The notes below the pieces were generated by a model. That model made no database searches, had not been told where the DNA came from, and was given only the letters and a program-made list of their open reading frames with translations. DNA of 64,000 bases from Musicola paradisiaca NCPPB 2511 (GTDB lineage Bacteria > Pseudomonadota > Gammaproteobacteria > Enterobacterales > Enterobacteriaceae): positions 3,530,390 to 3,594,389 of the forward strand of contig NZ_CM001857.1 in assembly GCF_000400505.1 (NCBI RefSeq), in the 5' to 3' direction. The position numbers and the translations under genes were made by a program. Position 1 is the first letter of the stretch. Every line of letters starts with the position of its first letter. This document shows positions 54,257 to 62,839 of the stretch, one piece after another.

Positions 54257-55017
54257 TGTCCATTCAATTCGACTTTAGCGGTAAGCAAGTTTGGGTCACC
54301 GGTGCGGGTCAGGGCATTGGCTATGCCACTGCTTGTGCTTTTTATAGGGCGGGCTCAACGGTAACAGGAATAGACAAAACATTTCATCCAAACACGAATT
54401 ACCCATTCGCTATCCATCAGGCAGATGTTGCAGACAGCAAGCAAGTGAAAGAGGTGGTACAAGTACTGCTGAATACTACGCCTCAGCTAGATGTGTTGGT
54501 TAACGCTGCTGGAATCCTGCGTACTGGCCAGACCGATGAGATCGATCCTCAAGATTGGCAACTGTGTTTTAACGTTAACGCCGGGGGCGCGTTCAATATG
54601 TTTCAGCACACGATGTCAGTGTTCCGTCGTCAACGCGCTGGCGCGATGGTGACGGTTTCATCGAATGCCGCGCACGTACCGCGCCTTGGTATGTCGGCAT
54701 ATGGAGCATCCAAAGCCGCACTGCGTAGTTTATGCCACACAGTGGCGTTGGAAATGGCACCATTTGGCGTCCGCTGTAATCTGGTCTCTCCCGGGTCAAC
54801 TGATACAGAAATGCAGCGCAGTCTTTGGCATACACCTGATGCTGAAGCGCAAACCATCAAAGGTTTTCCCGAACAATACAAGCTAGGTATCCCGTTACAA
54901 AAGATTGCTCACCCGCAAGAAATCGCTGCAACTATACTGTTTCTTGCTTCCGACGCAGCCAGTCATCTGGTGATGCAGGATATTGTTATTGATGGTGGTG
55001 CCGTGCTTAATGCTTAA
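54256..55017 (+). CDS. entA: 2,3-dihydro-2,3-dihydroxybenzoate dehydrogenase EntA
   Basis: A 253-residue short-chain dehydrogenase. TGAGQGIG is the NAD-binding loop, NAAGIL the structural motif and SAYGASKAAL the catalytic Tyr-Lys. It oxidises the EntB product to 2,3-dihydroxybenzoate. The start at 54256 (TAATG, with GAGGGAGGATCAG upstream) is preferred over earlier in-frame codons inside entB. It is the last gene of the entEBA unit; an AT-rich imperfect inverted repeat (TTACTAAAATTTTAAGTAA) lies just past the stop. Confidence 0.96.
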   Translation: MSIQFDFSGKQVWVTGAGQGIGYATACAFYRAGSTVTGIDKTFHPNTNYPFAIHQADVADSKQVKEVVQVLLNTTPQLDVLVNAAGILRTGQTDEIDPQDWQLCFNVNAGGAFNMFQHTMSVFRRQRAGAMVTVSSNAAHVPRLGMSAYGASKAALRSLCHTVALEMAPFGVRCNLVSPGSTDTEMQRSLWHTPDAEAQTIKGFPEQYKLGIPLQKIAHPQEIAATILFLASDAASHLVMQDIVIDGGAVLNA

Positions 55018-55166
55018 GAGCTTACTAAAATTTTAAGTAAACAAGAGTCGACTTTCATTGCTCAAAAGTTGCCAGTTTGGTTAAATTTTAATACTAGTAT
55101 GAGGTATAGCTGCATCTTTATAAACGTATTTTGATAGTTGCATGTCCACCTACTCAGGGGTACATA

Positions 55167-55436
55167 ATGAGCAGCAACGGATTTGATCCGAAAGACATTG
55201 AGGAAATTTGCTCTCGCAAGAAACGCAAATTCCGCATGAAGAAAGCTGATTACAAGGAACTGGGGCGCAACATACTGCAGGGTTCGGTCGATGTTGCGAT
55301 CGGCGGGCTCAAGGCCACAGCAATTGTTGCTTCTCAGTTACCAACAAGCAGCCATTCCTCCGAGAAAACAACCAACTCCCTTGATGGTGTTATTGGCGGT
55401 ATTCGTTACAGAGATGGCGTGCAAGTTGATGATTAA
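55167..55436 (+). CDS. small hypothetical protein (89 aa)
   Basis: I do not recognise this protein. It is 89 residues with a basic stretch (SRKKRKFRMKKADYKE), a middle glycine/alanine segment that could be a short hydrophobic helix (VDVAIGGLKATAIVASQL) and a polar tail. The ATG at 55167 has AGGGG upstream, which supports real translation. It sits 150 bases after entA and 20 bases before the IS256 inverted repeat. It may belong to the mobile region to its right rather than to the siderophore genes. Confidence 0.5.
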   Translation: MSSNGFDPKDIEEICSRKKRKFRMKKADYKELGRNILQGSVDVAIGGLKATAIVASQLPTSSHSSEKTTNSLDGVIGGIRYRDGVQVDD

Positions 55437-55455
55437 AAGGCCAGTTTATTTTCGG

Positions 55456-56746
55456 GAGTGTTAGAAATTCTGTGTCATTCCAGTAATATACAATCAAAAA
55501 GGAATGACATATGTCCCAGCCCTTCGATTTCGATAAAGCGCTTAAAGCCCTCCAGTCTGGTCAGGCATTAACGGGCAAAGATGGTATCTTAACGCCTTTA
55601 ATCAAACAGTTAACGGAAGCTGCCCTGTCTGCGGAGCTGGACTCACATCTGGCTCAGGACGTTGAAGCTAACCGTAAAAATGGCTCCGGCAAAAAGACCA
55701 TTAAAGCCCCGACGGGCAGCTTCGAACTGGCGACTCCGCGCGATCGTAATGGCACTTTTGAACCCCAGTTGGTGAAAAAACATCAGACCACGTTATCCGA
55801 CGAGATCGAACACAAGATCATTCGCCTGTTTGCACTGGGGATGAGCTATCAGGACATTAGCCGGGAGATCGAAGATTTATATGCCTTCAGCGTGTCCACT
55901 GCGACCATCAGTGCAGTAACCGATAAAGTCATCCCTGAACTAAAACAGTGGCAACAGCGCCCGCTGGAGCAGGTTTGTCCCTTCGTCTGGCTGGACGCTA
56001 TTCACTATAAAATCCGGGAAGATGGCCGCTATCAGAGCAAAGCGGTTTACACCGTGCTGGCCCTGAATCTGGAAGGTAAAAAGGAAGTTCTGGGCCTGTA
56101 TCTGTCAGAAAGTGAGGGGGCTAACTTCTGGCTGTCGGTATTAAGCGACCTGCAAAATCGCGGTGTTAAAGACATTCTGATTGCCTGCGTGGACGGGCTG
56201 ACCGGCTTCCCAGAGGCAATAAACAGCATTTATCCGCAGACGGAAGTGCAGTTGTGCGTCATTCATCAGATACGCAATTCGATTAAATATGTGGCCTCAA
56301 AGCACCATAAAGCCTTCATGACCGACCTGAAACCAGTCTACCGTGCAGTGTCAAAAGAAGCGGCCGAAATGGCACTGGATGAGCTGGAAACGAAATGGGG
56401 GCTGCAGTATCCGGTGGTGCTCCAGTCGTGGCGACGCAAGTGGGACAATCTGTCAGCGTACTTTCGCTATCCGGCCAATATCCGCAAAGTCATTTATACC
56501 ACAAATGCTATCGAATCGGTGCACAGACAGTTCAGGAAACTAACCAAAACCAAAGGTGCTTTCCCGAATGAAAACAGTCTGTTGAAGCTGCTTTATCTGG
56601 GGCTGATGAACGCACAGGAAAAATGGACAATGCCCATCCAGAGCTGGAATTTGACATTGTCACAGTTGGCCATTTATTTTGAAGGGCGACTAAATAACGT
56701 GATGACGCTGTAGAATTTTTAACGTGACACAGAATTCTGAACGCTC
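55456..56746 (+). mobile_element. IS256-family insertion sequence (IS285-like), complete
   Basis: A 1291-base element bounded by 22-base inverted repeats at 55456-55477 and 56725-56746 that agree at 18 of 22 positions (core ATTCTGTGTCA). It holds one intact transposase. The 8 bases flanking left (ATTTTCGG) and right (TCGGCTGT) are not duplicates. The right flank reads straight into a helicase fragment that has no counterpart on the left, so the element probably mediated a deletion or recombined after insertion. Confidence 0.88.
55511..56713 (+). CDS. IS256-family transposase
   Basis: A 400-residue mutator-type DDE transposase: TPRDRNGTFEPQLVKKHQT near the N-terminus, WLDAIHYKIR with the first catalytic Asp, ACVDGLTGFPEA with the second, and YTTNAIESVHRQFRK with the catalytic Glu. 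Very similar, from memory, to the IS285 transposase of Yersinia. The reading frame is intact, so the element may still be mobile. A TAAAAAGGAATGACAT-like site precedes the ATG. Confidence 0.95.
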   Translation: MSQPFDFDKALKALQSGQALTGKDGILTPLIKQLTEAALSAELDSHLAQDVEANRKNGSGKKTIKAPTGSFELATPRDRNGTFEPQLVKKHQTTLSDEIEHKIIRLFALGMSYQDISREIEDLYAFSVSTATISAVTDKVIPELKQWQQRPLEQVCPFVWLDAIHYKIREDGRYQSKAVYTVLALNLEGKKEVLGLYLSESEGANFWLSVLSDLQNRGVKDILIACVDGLTGFPEAINSIYPQTEVQLCVIHQIRNSIKYVASKHHKAFMTDLKPVYRAVSKEAAEMALDELETKWGLQYPVVLQSWRRKWDNLSAYFRYPANIRKVIYTTNAIESVHRQFRKLTKTKGAFPNENSLLKLLYLGLMNAQEKWTMPIQSWNLTLSQLAIYFEGRLNNVMTL

Positions 56747-56863
56747 TCGGCTGTTATACCTTCCATAAAAGATATGGATTCTTGCCATCTTTATGTCGCC
56801 ATGACTCGAGGTTCTTCGCGTCTTGTTATTTGCTCTGAGTCTCCCGAACTCAATTCTCAATAG
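56747..56863 (+). pseudogene. 3' end of a UvrD-type superfamily I helicase, cut by the IS256 element
   Basis: From the IS boundary an open frame of 38 codons ends at TAG 56861. It reads through LYVAMTRGSSRLVICSES, the motif VI region of UvrD/Rep helicases (LYVAMTRA), and a short polar tail. There is no start; the 5' part is missing and is not found left of the IS. It points the same way as the following ICE gene. Confidence 0.7.
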
Positions 56864-56903
56864 AAATATTAATGTCTGCGAATTATCCAGGTTGATTTTA
56901 CGA

Positions 56904-56930
56904 ACTGGGGGTAATTATCAATTCCCCAGT
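56904..56930 (+). terminator. hairpin after the helicase fragment
   Basis: ACTGGGG (56904-56910) pairs with CCCCAGT (56924-56930) across a 13-base AT-rich loop, just downstream of the helicase stop and upstream of the ICE gene. No T-run follows; it could equally act on transcription of the next gene. Confidence 0.35.
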
Positions 56931-57002
56931 CATAGTTAATTACTGACCCTCAACGCTACAGAACGCACCCTGAGCAGGTTAATCACTCAGGGAGTGTTCA
57001 CG

Positions 57003-57199
57003 ATGAAAATACCCATTTGCTGCTTGCCAGTACTTCTCCTTTCTGCCGGTGCCTTGGCCGATACCGTCATTTACACTGACCGTGCGCATCCGGTGCCTGA
57101 TGGCCAGAATGTCTCCGTTGTTTTTCTTGATGCTCCCGAGCATCTACAGGCTCAGCTTTTTGACCACCTTTCCGCTGATCCGGCACAGGCTGAACAAGA
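57003..57199 (+). pseudogene. truncated TIGR03757-type integrating conjugative element protein
   Basis: About 66 codons from ATG 57003 (GGGAG upstream) read a signal peptide (MKIPICCLPVLLLSAGALA) followed by TVIYTDRAHPVP and VVFLDAPEHLQAQLF. This resembles the PFL_4709/TIGR03757 family of ICE type IV secretion proteins in the periplasm. The frame is cut at the IS3 end at 57200, and the few codons after that belong to the IS. It is a remnant of an SPI-7/ICEclc-like conjugative island. Confidence 0.75.
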
Positions 57200-57215
57200 T
57201 GTAAGTAGACCGCTT

Positions 57216-58100
57216 TTAGTTCCACGCACTTTTTGAGATTTCCGGGTTTTCAGCCATCAGCCGGTATTCTTCCGGCGTCAGGTTATTCAGGGATTCATGA
57301 GGGCGCTCGCTGTTATATTCATGCAGCCAGCGCTCTGTAATTTCCCGTGCTTCATTCAGCGTTCTGAACAGATAAAAATCCAGTATTTCTGTCCGGTACG
57401 TCCGGTTAAAACGTTCGATGAAGGCATTCTGCGTTGGTTTTCCCGGTTGAATAAATTCCAGCATCACGCCATGCTCTTCAGCCCACTGCGCCAAAGTCAG
57501 CGAGATGAGCTCCGGGCCATTGTCCATCCGCAGTTTCAGCGGATAACCACGGTTTTACACGATCCTGTCCAGTACTCTGACCACCCGCTGCGCCGGGATA
57601 TTCAGATCGATTTCTATTGCGAGAGCCTCGCGGTTAAAGTCATCCACTACATTGAAGGTTCGAAAGCGTCTGCCGCAGACCAGCGCATCATGCATAAAAT
57701 CTATCGACCAGCTCTGGTTAAGTGCTTCTGGCGTCGCCAGCGGAGTCGGATTGCGCACCGGCAGACGTTGCTTTCCCTTACGGCGAAAATTCAGTTTAAG
57801 CAGGCAGTAAATCCTGTGAACGCGTTTATGATTCCAGGCATTGCCTTGCCTGCGCAGTACCTGAAACCGCTTCTTGAAGCCGTAACGGGGATAGCGTTCA
57901 GCCACCTCCGACAGAGCCTGGATCACCGGTTCATCACGACAGGTGTCCGGCTGATAAAAATACACCGTCCTGCTCAGCGATAACGTCCTGCATGCCTGGC
58001 GTATGCTCATCGTAAACTGCGCGGTCAGGTAACTGACGAGCTCACGCTTTATCGCTGGTTTTAAAGCTTTTTTTCGATGACATCTTTCAGAGCACGACAC
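57216..58100 (-). pseudogene. IS3-family transposase OrfB with internal stop
   Basis: The integrase-type OrfB carries an HTH-like N-terminus, then SWSIDFMHDAL (first Asp), DNGPE (second Asp) and PTQNAFIERFNRTYRTEIL with the Glu. A TAA at 57555-57557 splits it where homologues read LDRIV-A-NRGYP. The two halves are otherwise in the same frame. The core DDE domain is therefore cut between the catalytic residues, and the copy is presumably inactive in its own transposition. Confidence 0.88.
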
Positions 58101-58327
58101 TCAAGACTCAGATCGGCAAACATCTGCTTGAGACGACGATTTTCGTCCTCCAGATCTTTCATCTTTTTGATATCAGAGGCTTCCATACCGCCAAACTTCG
58201 CTTTCCAGTTGTAATAGCTGGCTTCGGAAATGCCGGCTTCGCGGCAGACATCCTTGACGGTACGTCCAGCTTCGACAGACTTCAAAACGGCAATGATCTG
58301 GTGTTCAGTGAATCGGGCTTTACGCAT
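58061..58327 (-). CDS. IS3-family transposase OrfA
   Basis: An 88-residue DNA-binding protein with a helix-turn-helix (KARFTEHQIIAVLKSVEAG, REAGISEASYYNWK) followed by a leucine-zipper-like segment. The start at 58327 has GAGGAGATCGTC upstream. An A7 run at 58068-58074 near its end is the usual minus-one frameshift site that makes OrfAB. Confidence 0.92.
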   Translation of the reverse strand: MRKARFTEHQIIAVLKSVEAGRTVKDVCREAGISEASYYNWKAKFGGMEASDIKKMKDLEDENRRLKQMFADLSLECRALKDVIEKKL

Positions 58328-58404
58328 GACGATCTCCTCAGGGAACATACTCAGTATGTCGGAAGATCTCTAAAAGTGACTGGTTCGGTTTAGCGGGATA
58401 CTTA

Positions 58405-58886
<482 letters not shown>

Positions 58887-59064
58887 GATGTTATCCTCCG
58901 GACTACTCTCTGGATATTAATCATACAGCAACCGTAACGCTAATGTCATTACGATTTATCGGCATCATAGGGAACCGAACCAAAGGAACGAACCGGGCAT
59001 TTCTTTATCGCATGTGACCCATCATTCTGATCTATCTATGAAAATACGGGTCAACCTACGGGTC

Positions 59065-59094
59065 TTGACAACAGCAATGATTAAAATTTATGCT
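59065..59094 (+). promoter_or_regulatory. sigma70-like promoter
   Basis: TTGACA at 59065-59070 and TATGCT at 59089-59094 are separated by 18 bases in AT-rich sequence. No coding region of use follows; the next signal is a strong terminator at 59201. Confidence 0.5.
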
Positions 59095-59100
59095 ATATTT

Positions 59101-59238
59101 CAACTTAATAGAAAGCTGAATGATCCCGAGTCCGGCACCATATTTTTGTTTTGGGACGTTCCTATACGTCCGGGAACATAGAAAAATCAGCAAGTTGATA
59201 AAAATCTGGAGTGCCTCAAGGTGCTGCCAGATTTTTTT
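59101..59238 (+). ncRNA. candidate small RNA of about 140 nt
   Basis: The interval between the promoter at 59065 and the terminator at 59201-59238 has no supported gene. It contains the hairpin GGACGT-TCCTAT-ACGTCC at 59154-59171 and then the terminator stem. It lies in the 490-base gap between the antitoxin and the C45 gene, on the plus strand opposite both. I do not recognise the family. The rest of the gap (59242-59381) holds nothing I can name. Confidence 0.4.
59201..59238 (+). terminator. strong rho-independent terminator
   Basis: AAAATCTGG plus AGTGCC pair with GGTGCT and CCAGATTTT across a TCAA loop with one bulged G, followed by seven Ts (59232-59238). The A-rich 5' side makes it usable in both directions, so it could also end transcription of the minus-strand genes that finish at 59382. 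Confidence 0.8.
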
Positions 59239-59381
59239 GTGTCCGTAATTTTTGGGGGCTGAATTGGGGCCTGTCGGTTCGATAAACTACGGAGCTCCTG
59301 CTCCCCGGGTTCCGGCCCAGGTCAGCGCAACCGGGTAAGAGTGCAGATGTTTTGACATAGGCTTGCCCTCAATAGCATTGA

Positions 59382-60434
59382 TTAATCAGAGAATGAGAAG
59401 CACTGGGTCAGATTCACGGCAGGATTCCCCGGCCGTACCAGCATGACCCCCTGTTCCGGCAGCATCACCGCTGCCGCCACGGTACGTTCACGCCGAATGT
59501 CGCCGTTATCGGCCACACACAGAGGGGCCGCGCTGAACGGCGTGAAACAGTCATCACCGGTATGCGGTTCGGACGCGAGAAACTCACGGGCCTTAGCCAG
59601 CCGCTGAAGCGACGAGTTCTTCGCGAAAATATTGATCGCATCATCGGCTAAAAAGTCCTGGTGCAGAAAGTGGTTGGTATGCGACGTCGTGCCACCGCCT
59701 TGCCGGATATTCCCCTGCGAAACGATACGCCACTGGTTGTTCAGGCTTTCTGCGCAGAAAGTCTGTTGCCGGTCACAAAGCGTAAACGAGCGCGAACTGG
59801 AAAGCGGCAACCGAGTCAGAACCTCCAGCGCTTTTTCTGCGCTGGCGCAGGTGTCCAGTACATGCCGGATCGCCAGATAAGGAGGAATTCCCGGTTCCCA
59901 TTTTCCGCCCAGCACCATATTCAAGCCGACGGCCAGCCCTGCCTGATTAATGCCGAGATACCCCAGCAACCCGCCAAAACTCAGTACCCGTGCGGGAATA
60001 CGGGTTCCCTGGCAGGCCAGGACGTGGATGAAATCATCCAGATTACCGTTCAGATCTACGGTCTGCGCCAGCCACGGCTCACTTGCCAGAGAAGACAGCG
60101 TGGTACAGTCTCCACCTGTATTAATTCGGTTATAGCCGAGAATCTCCCGCCGCAGTTGCAGCAGCCACGCCAATGCCACCGGCATCTGCGCACCGACGGC
60201 CAGTCCGTCAATCTCCTGTGCGATGTCCGGTAACAAATGGGTGACGATCCGGCGATAGCAGCCGATTTTTTCCTCCAGCGCAGCCAGGGAGAACGGCACA
60301 TCGCTCAGCAGGTTGAGCCGGCACAGATGGTCGTCGGCAAATTGCCACAGTGCCTGACGGCACTGTTCGCCATGTTGAATCCCTCTGCTGTGTGCGTCGC
60401 CCGATAGCCTGACAACCGGAATCACAGCGTTCAT
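59382..60434 (-). CDS. C45 family autoproteolytic acyltransferase/hydrolase
   Basis: A 350-residue protein of the isopenicillin N acyltransferase-like C45 family of Ntn enzymes. The probable nucleophile is the Cys in GGDCTTLSS, exposed by self-cleavage, with QTVDLNGN shortly after and LGYLGINQAGL in the core. Such enzymes exchange or remove acyl groups on amides. The ATG at 60434 overlaps the GNAT stop (ATGA) and is preferred to upstream codons. It is the last gene of a five-gene minus-strand group with an NRPS, an acyl ligase and a carrier protein. An acyl-transfer or release step on a Cys-derived product is plausible. Confidence 0.85.
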   Translation of the reverse strand: MNAVIPVVRLSGDAHSRGIQHGEQCRQALWQFADDHLCRLNLLSDVPFSLAALEEKIGCYRRIVTHLLPDIAQEIDGLAVGAQMPVALAWLLQLRREILGYNRINTGGDCTTLSSLASEPWLAQTVDLNGNLDDFIHVLACQGTRIPARVLSFGGLLGYLGINQAGLAVGLNMVLGGKWEPGIPPYLAIRHVLDTCASAEKALEVLTRLPLSSSRSFTLCDRQQTFCAESLNNQWRIVSQGNIRQGGGTTSHTNHFLHQDFLADDAINIFAKNSSLQRLAKAREFLASEPHTGDDCFTPFSAAPLCVADNGDIRRERTVAAAVMLPEQGVMLVRPGNPAVNLTQCFSFSD

Positions 60435-61045
60435 TGCGCCTCCGGACGCGGGCCGGCTTTCGCCCGGTGCAGCAAGGCATCGCTGACCCAATGCCATTCG
60501 TCAGCGAGCACGCTGTAGAAAATAGCATCACGGCGCCGGCCGTCCGGCATAAAGTTGAAACTGCGCAGCACCCCTTCCTCTTTCGCCCCGATATTACGCA
60601 ATCCGGCCCTGGCCTGGAGATTAAGCACATCCGTTTTGAATTCCACCCGCAATGCGCCAAGCTCCTCAAATGCATGACGCATCAGCAAGTATTTGGCCCA
60701 GCGATTAATGCCTTTGCCGCGAAAAGTCTCGCCGAGCCAAGACCAGCCGATTTCCAGCCGGGCTTCTTTTTCCACCATATTGCCGAAGCTCATGCTGCCG
60801 GCAATCTGCCCGCTGGCTTTGTCTATCACGATAAACACGGCGCGTGCGCCCGTGGCCTGATCGCCGAGCATCGCATTGAAGAAGGTTTCAAACTCTTCAT
60901 CGTTGCCGACGCGAAAAACGAAATAGCGCCAGATATGGCTATCGCGCGCCAGGGTGCGAACGCTCTCCCGATCGTCCTCGCGGACGGGACGCAGAATGAC
61001 GTGCTCATTTTCCAGCGTTGCCGATGCCGTCGTTTGCCAGTTCAT
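60431..61045 (-). CDS. GNAT family N-acetyltransferase (RimJ/RimL-like)
   Basis: A 204-residue GNAT. ENEHVILRPVREDD opens the fold, SWLGETFRGKGINRWAK carries the acetyl-CoA pyrophosphate loop (R-G-K-G), and ALRVEFKTDVLNLQARAGL is the RimJ-like motif. It probably N-acetylates an amino group. It sits between the free carrier protein and the C45 gene, 2 bases after the former, which suggests tailoring or self-protection for the product of this group. The precise substrate is not readable. Confidence 0.88.
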   Translation of the reverse strand: MNWQTTASATLENEHVILRPVREDDRESVRTLARDSHIWRYFVFRVGNDEEFETFFNAMLGDQATGARAVFIVIDKASGQIAGSMSFGNMVEKEARLEIGWSWLGETFRGKGINRWAKYLLMRHAFEELGALRVEFKTDVLNLQARAGLRNIGAKEEGVLRSFNFMPDGRRRDAIFYSVLADEWHWVSDALLHRAKAGPRPEAQ

Positions 61046-61047
61046 AT

Positions 61048-61332
61048 TTACGCTCCCTGCAGATGGTTTACCGCCGGTGCATCAACCAGCGGCGCCAGAA
61101 TACGGATAACATCACCCAACGTGTTCATATGCGCCAGATCGCCCTCCGTCAGTCCGGTAAGGTTGATCCCCGCTTCCTGACACAACGACGTGATAAATAA
61201 GATTTTATTCAGCGACGTCAGGCCGTATGCATCGCGCATGTTGGCGTCGGCGTCCAACAGCCCGATCTCGACGGGAGACGTCAGCACGGCGGCGAGCTTT
61301 TGTCGGGCAACGGTTTCCAGATTAACGGACAT
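61048..61332 (-). CDS. free-standing acyl carrier-like protein
   Basis: A 94-residue helical protein with GLTSLNKILFI where carrier proteins have GxDSL, so Ser carries the phosphopantetheine but the preceding Asp is Thr. The start MSVNLETVARQ at 61332 has AAGGAGAGTCATT upstream and overlaps the end of the ligase gene by 11 bases. It is probably loaded by that ligase. Confidence 0.75.
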   Translation of the reverse strand: MSVNLETVARQKLAAVLTSPVEIGLLDADANMRDAYGLTSLNKILFITSLCQEAGINLTGLTEGDLAHMNTLGDVIRILAPLVDAPAVNHLQGA

Positions 61333-62839
61333 AATGACTCTCCTTAACGGTGGCATTCAGTTCATGTTGATAACGTTCGAATATCGCTTTGCGGATGGGT
61401 TTGTACTGAGAGGTCAGCAGGCCGTTATCAATGCTGAACGGCTGCCCGGCAATCACGATACGGCTGATAAACTCATCTTTTTCCGTCGCGGCGTTAACAC
61501 TTTCCAGCGCGGCATGAATCGCCGGAATATCGGCGGGAACGGACGCCGGTGAAACGACGGCGACCAGATCCGTTTGTTGCGGGCTGAAGATGACGCACTC
61601 CGCAATCACGCCTGCATTACGCAGGCGGGCTTCGATCGGCTGTACGTCGATTTTCTTGCCGTTATCCAGGACAATGACGTTGTCTGAACGGCCTTTGATA
61701 TACAAAAAACCCTCTTCGTCGATAAATCCCAGATCGCCGGTACGTACCCCGCCGTCCGGCGTGAAAATTTTCTCCGATGCTCCTTCCTGGGCGTAGAGAT
61801 AGCGGGTATTGACCGGATAATCGCTGTAGACGATGACGTTGCCATTTTCATCGATCACCACCTTCTTCCCGTCGATAACCTGCCCGACGCTGCCCGGACG
61901 GAAGGCGCCGGGGTGATTTTTCGTGACGATGCACGTTTCATTCATGCCGTACCCTTCATAAAGCGGCAGATCCATGCGCGGGTAGAAACCGAGCGTTGCG
62001 GCATCGGCGGGCGCAGACCCCGTCCATAAATAGCGGATACGTTCGCCGAACAGCGCGCGGGCATGGACTTTCATCGCCGCGTCATCGCCGCCCTGCCGGA
62101 TAATATGCTGGCGCGCGGTTTCAAAAAACGCAGGCACCCCCATCACCACGGTCGGCTGCCGCTGTGCCATGAAGACAAATGCCGACTGGTAATTACTCAG
62201 AACAACGTCATGGCCGTATTTCAGCGCCGAATAGATCCAGTAGCGCTGCTGTAACAGTGATAACGGCAAAAAGACGAAGAGGCTGTCGCCCGGAGCATGC
62301 GCGAACAGACGCTGAACACCGTGCAGCGAAGCGTCAATGCTGCCGACCGTGGCCGCCAGCCCCTTCGGCACGCCCGTAGAGCCGGAGGTAAACTTGATGG
62401 TGGTCGTCTCGTCCGCCGTATAGTCAACGGCGGGCAGCTCGTCAGGATAAACGTCGGTAAATGCGTTGATCGATGTTATGTCGCGGATTGCCGGGTGAGC
62501 GGCATCGGCGTTTTTATCGGTAAACAGGCACTTAAGCCGGTAGTCCTGCACCAGCGCCGGCGTCGCGGTGAACTTGCCGGGGTCAAACCCGGCGGTGCGT
62601 ACTTTCAGACGCAGCGCGGCCAGGTCAAGCAATACCCATTCGAACCGGTTATCCGCCAGGATACCGATGGTATCCCCGGCGCGAATGCCTTGCGCCAGCA
62701 AACCATTCGCGACCTGCCCCGCCATGCGGTACAGCTCACATAATGCGATCGTTTTTTGTTCACTCAGGGTGGCGATATACAGATTGCCGCCCGCCGTCGG
62801 CGGCCGGTTAACAATCTCGTTTATGATGGAGAGCGTCAT
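61322..62839 (-). CDS. AMP-binding acyl-CoA/ACP ligase
   Basis: A 505-residue ANL-superfamily enzyme: KFTSGSTGVPKGL for the AMP loop, YEGYGMNET, then GGVRTGDLGF and GRSDNVIVLDNGKKID in the C-terminal part. It is shaped like long-chain acyl-CoA synthetases rather than amino-acid A domains. Translation is coupled to the NRPS upstream (ATGA overlap) and to the carrier protein downstream, so it likely activates a carboxylic acid onto that carrier. Confidence 0.88.
   Translation of the reverse strand: MTLSIINEIVNRPPTAGGNLYIATLSEQKTIALCELYRMAGQVANGLLAQGIRAGDTIGILADNRFEWVLLDLAALRLKVRTAGFDPGKFTATPALVQDYRLKCLFTDKNADAAHPAIRDITSINAFTDVYPDELPAVDYTADETTTIKFTSGSTGVPKGLAATVGSIDASLHGVQRLFAHAPGDSLFVFLPLSLLQQRYWIYSALKYGHDVVLSNYQSAFVFMAQRQPTVVMGVPAFFETARQHIIRQGGDDAAMKVHARALFGERIRYLWTGSAPADAATLGFYPRMDLPLYEGYGMNETCIVTKNHPGAFRPGSVGQVIDGKKVVIDENGNVIVYSDYPVNTRYLYAQEGASEKIFTPDGGVRTGDLGFIDEEGFLYIKGRSDNVIVLDNGKKIDVQPIEARLRNAGVIAECVIFSPQQTDLVAVVSPASVPADIPAIHAALESVNAATEKDEFISRIVIAGQPFSIDNGLLTSQYKPIRKAIFERYQHELNATVKESHYVR

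Noticed and set aside
55448-56754. Target-site duplication around the IS256 element
   Set aside because: Left ATTTTCGG and right TCGGCTGT share only TCGG in shifted positions.
59120-59142. tRNA 3' end or att core (GAGTCCGGCACCA)
   Set aside because: It resembles a T-arm plus CCA for a few bases, but no cloverleaf can be built upstream.
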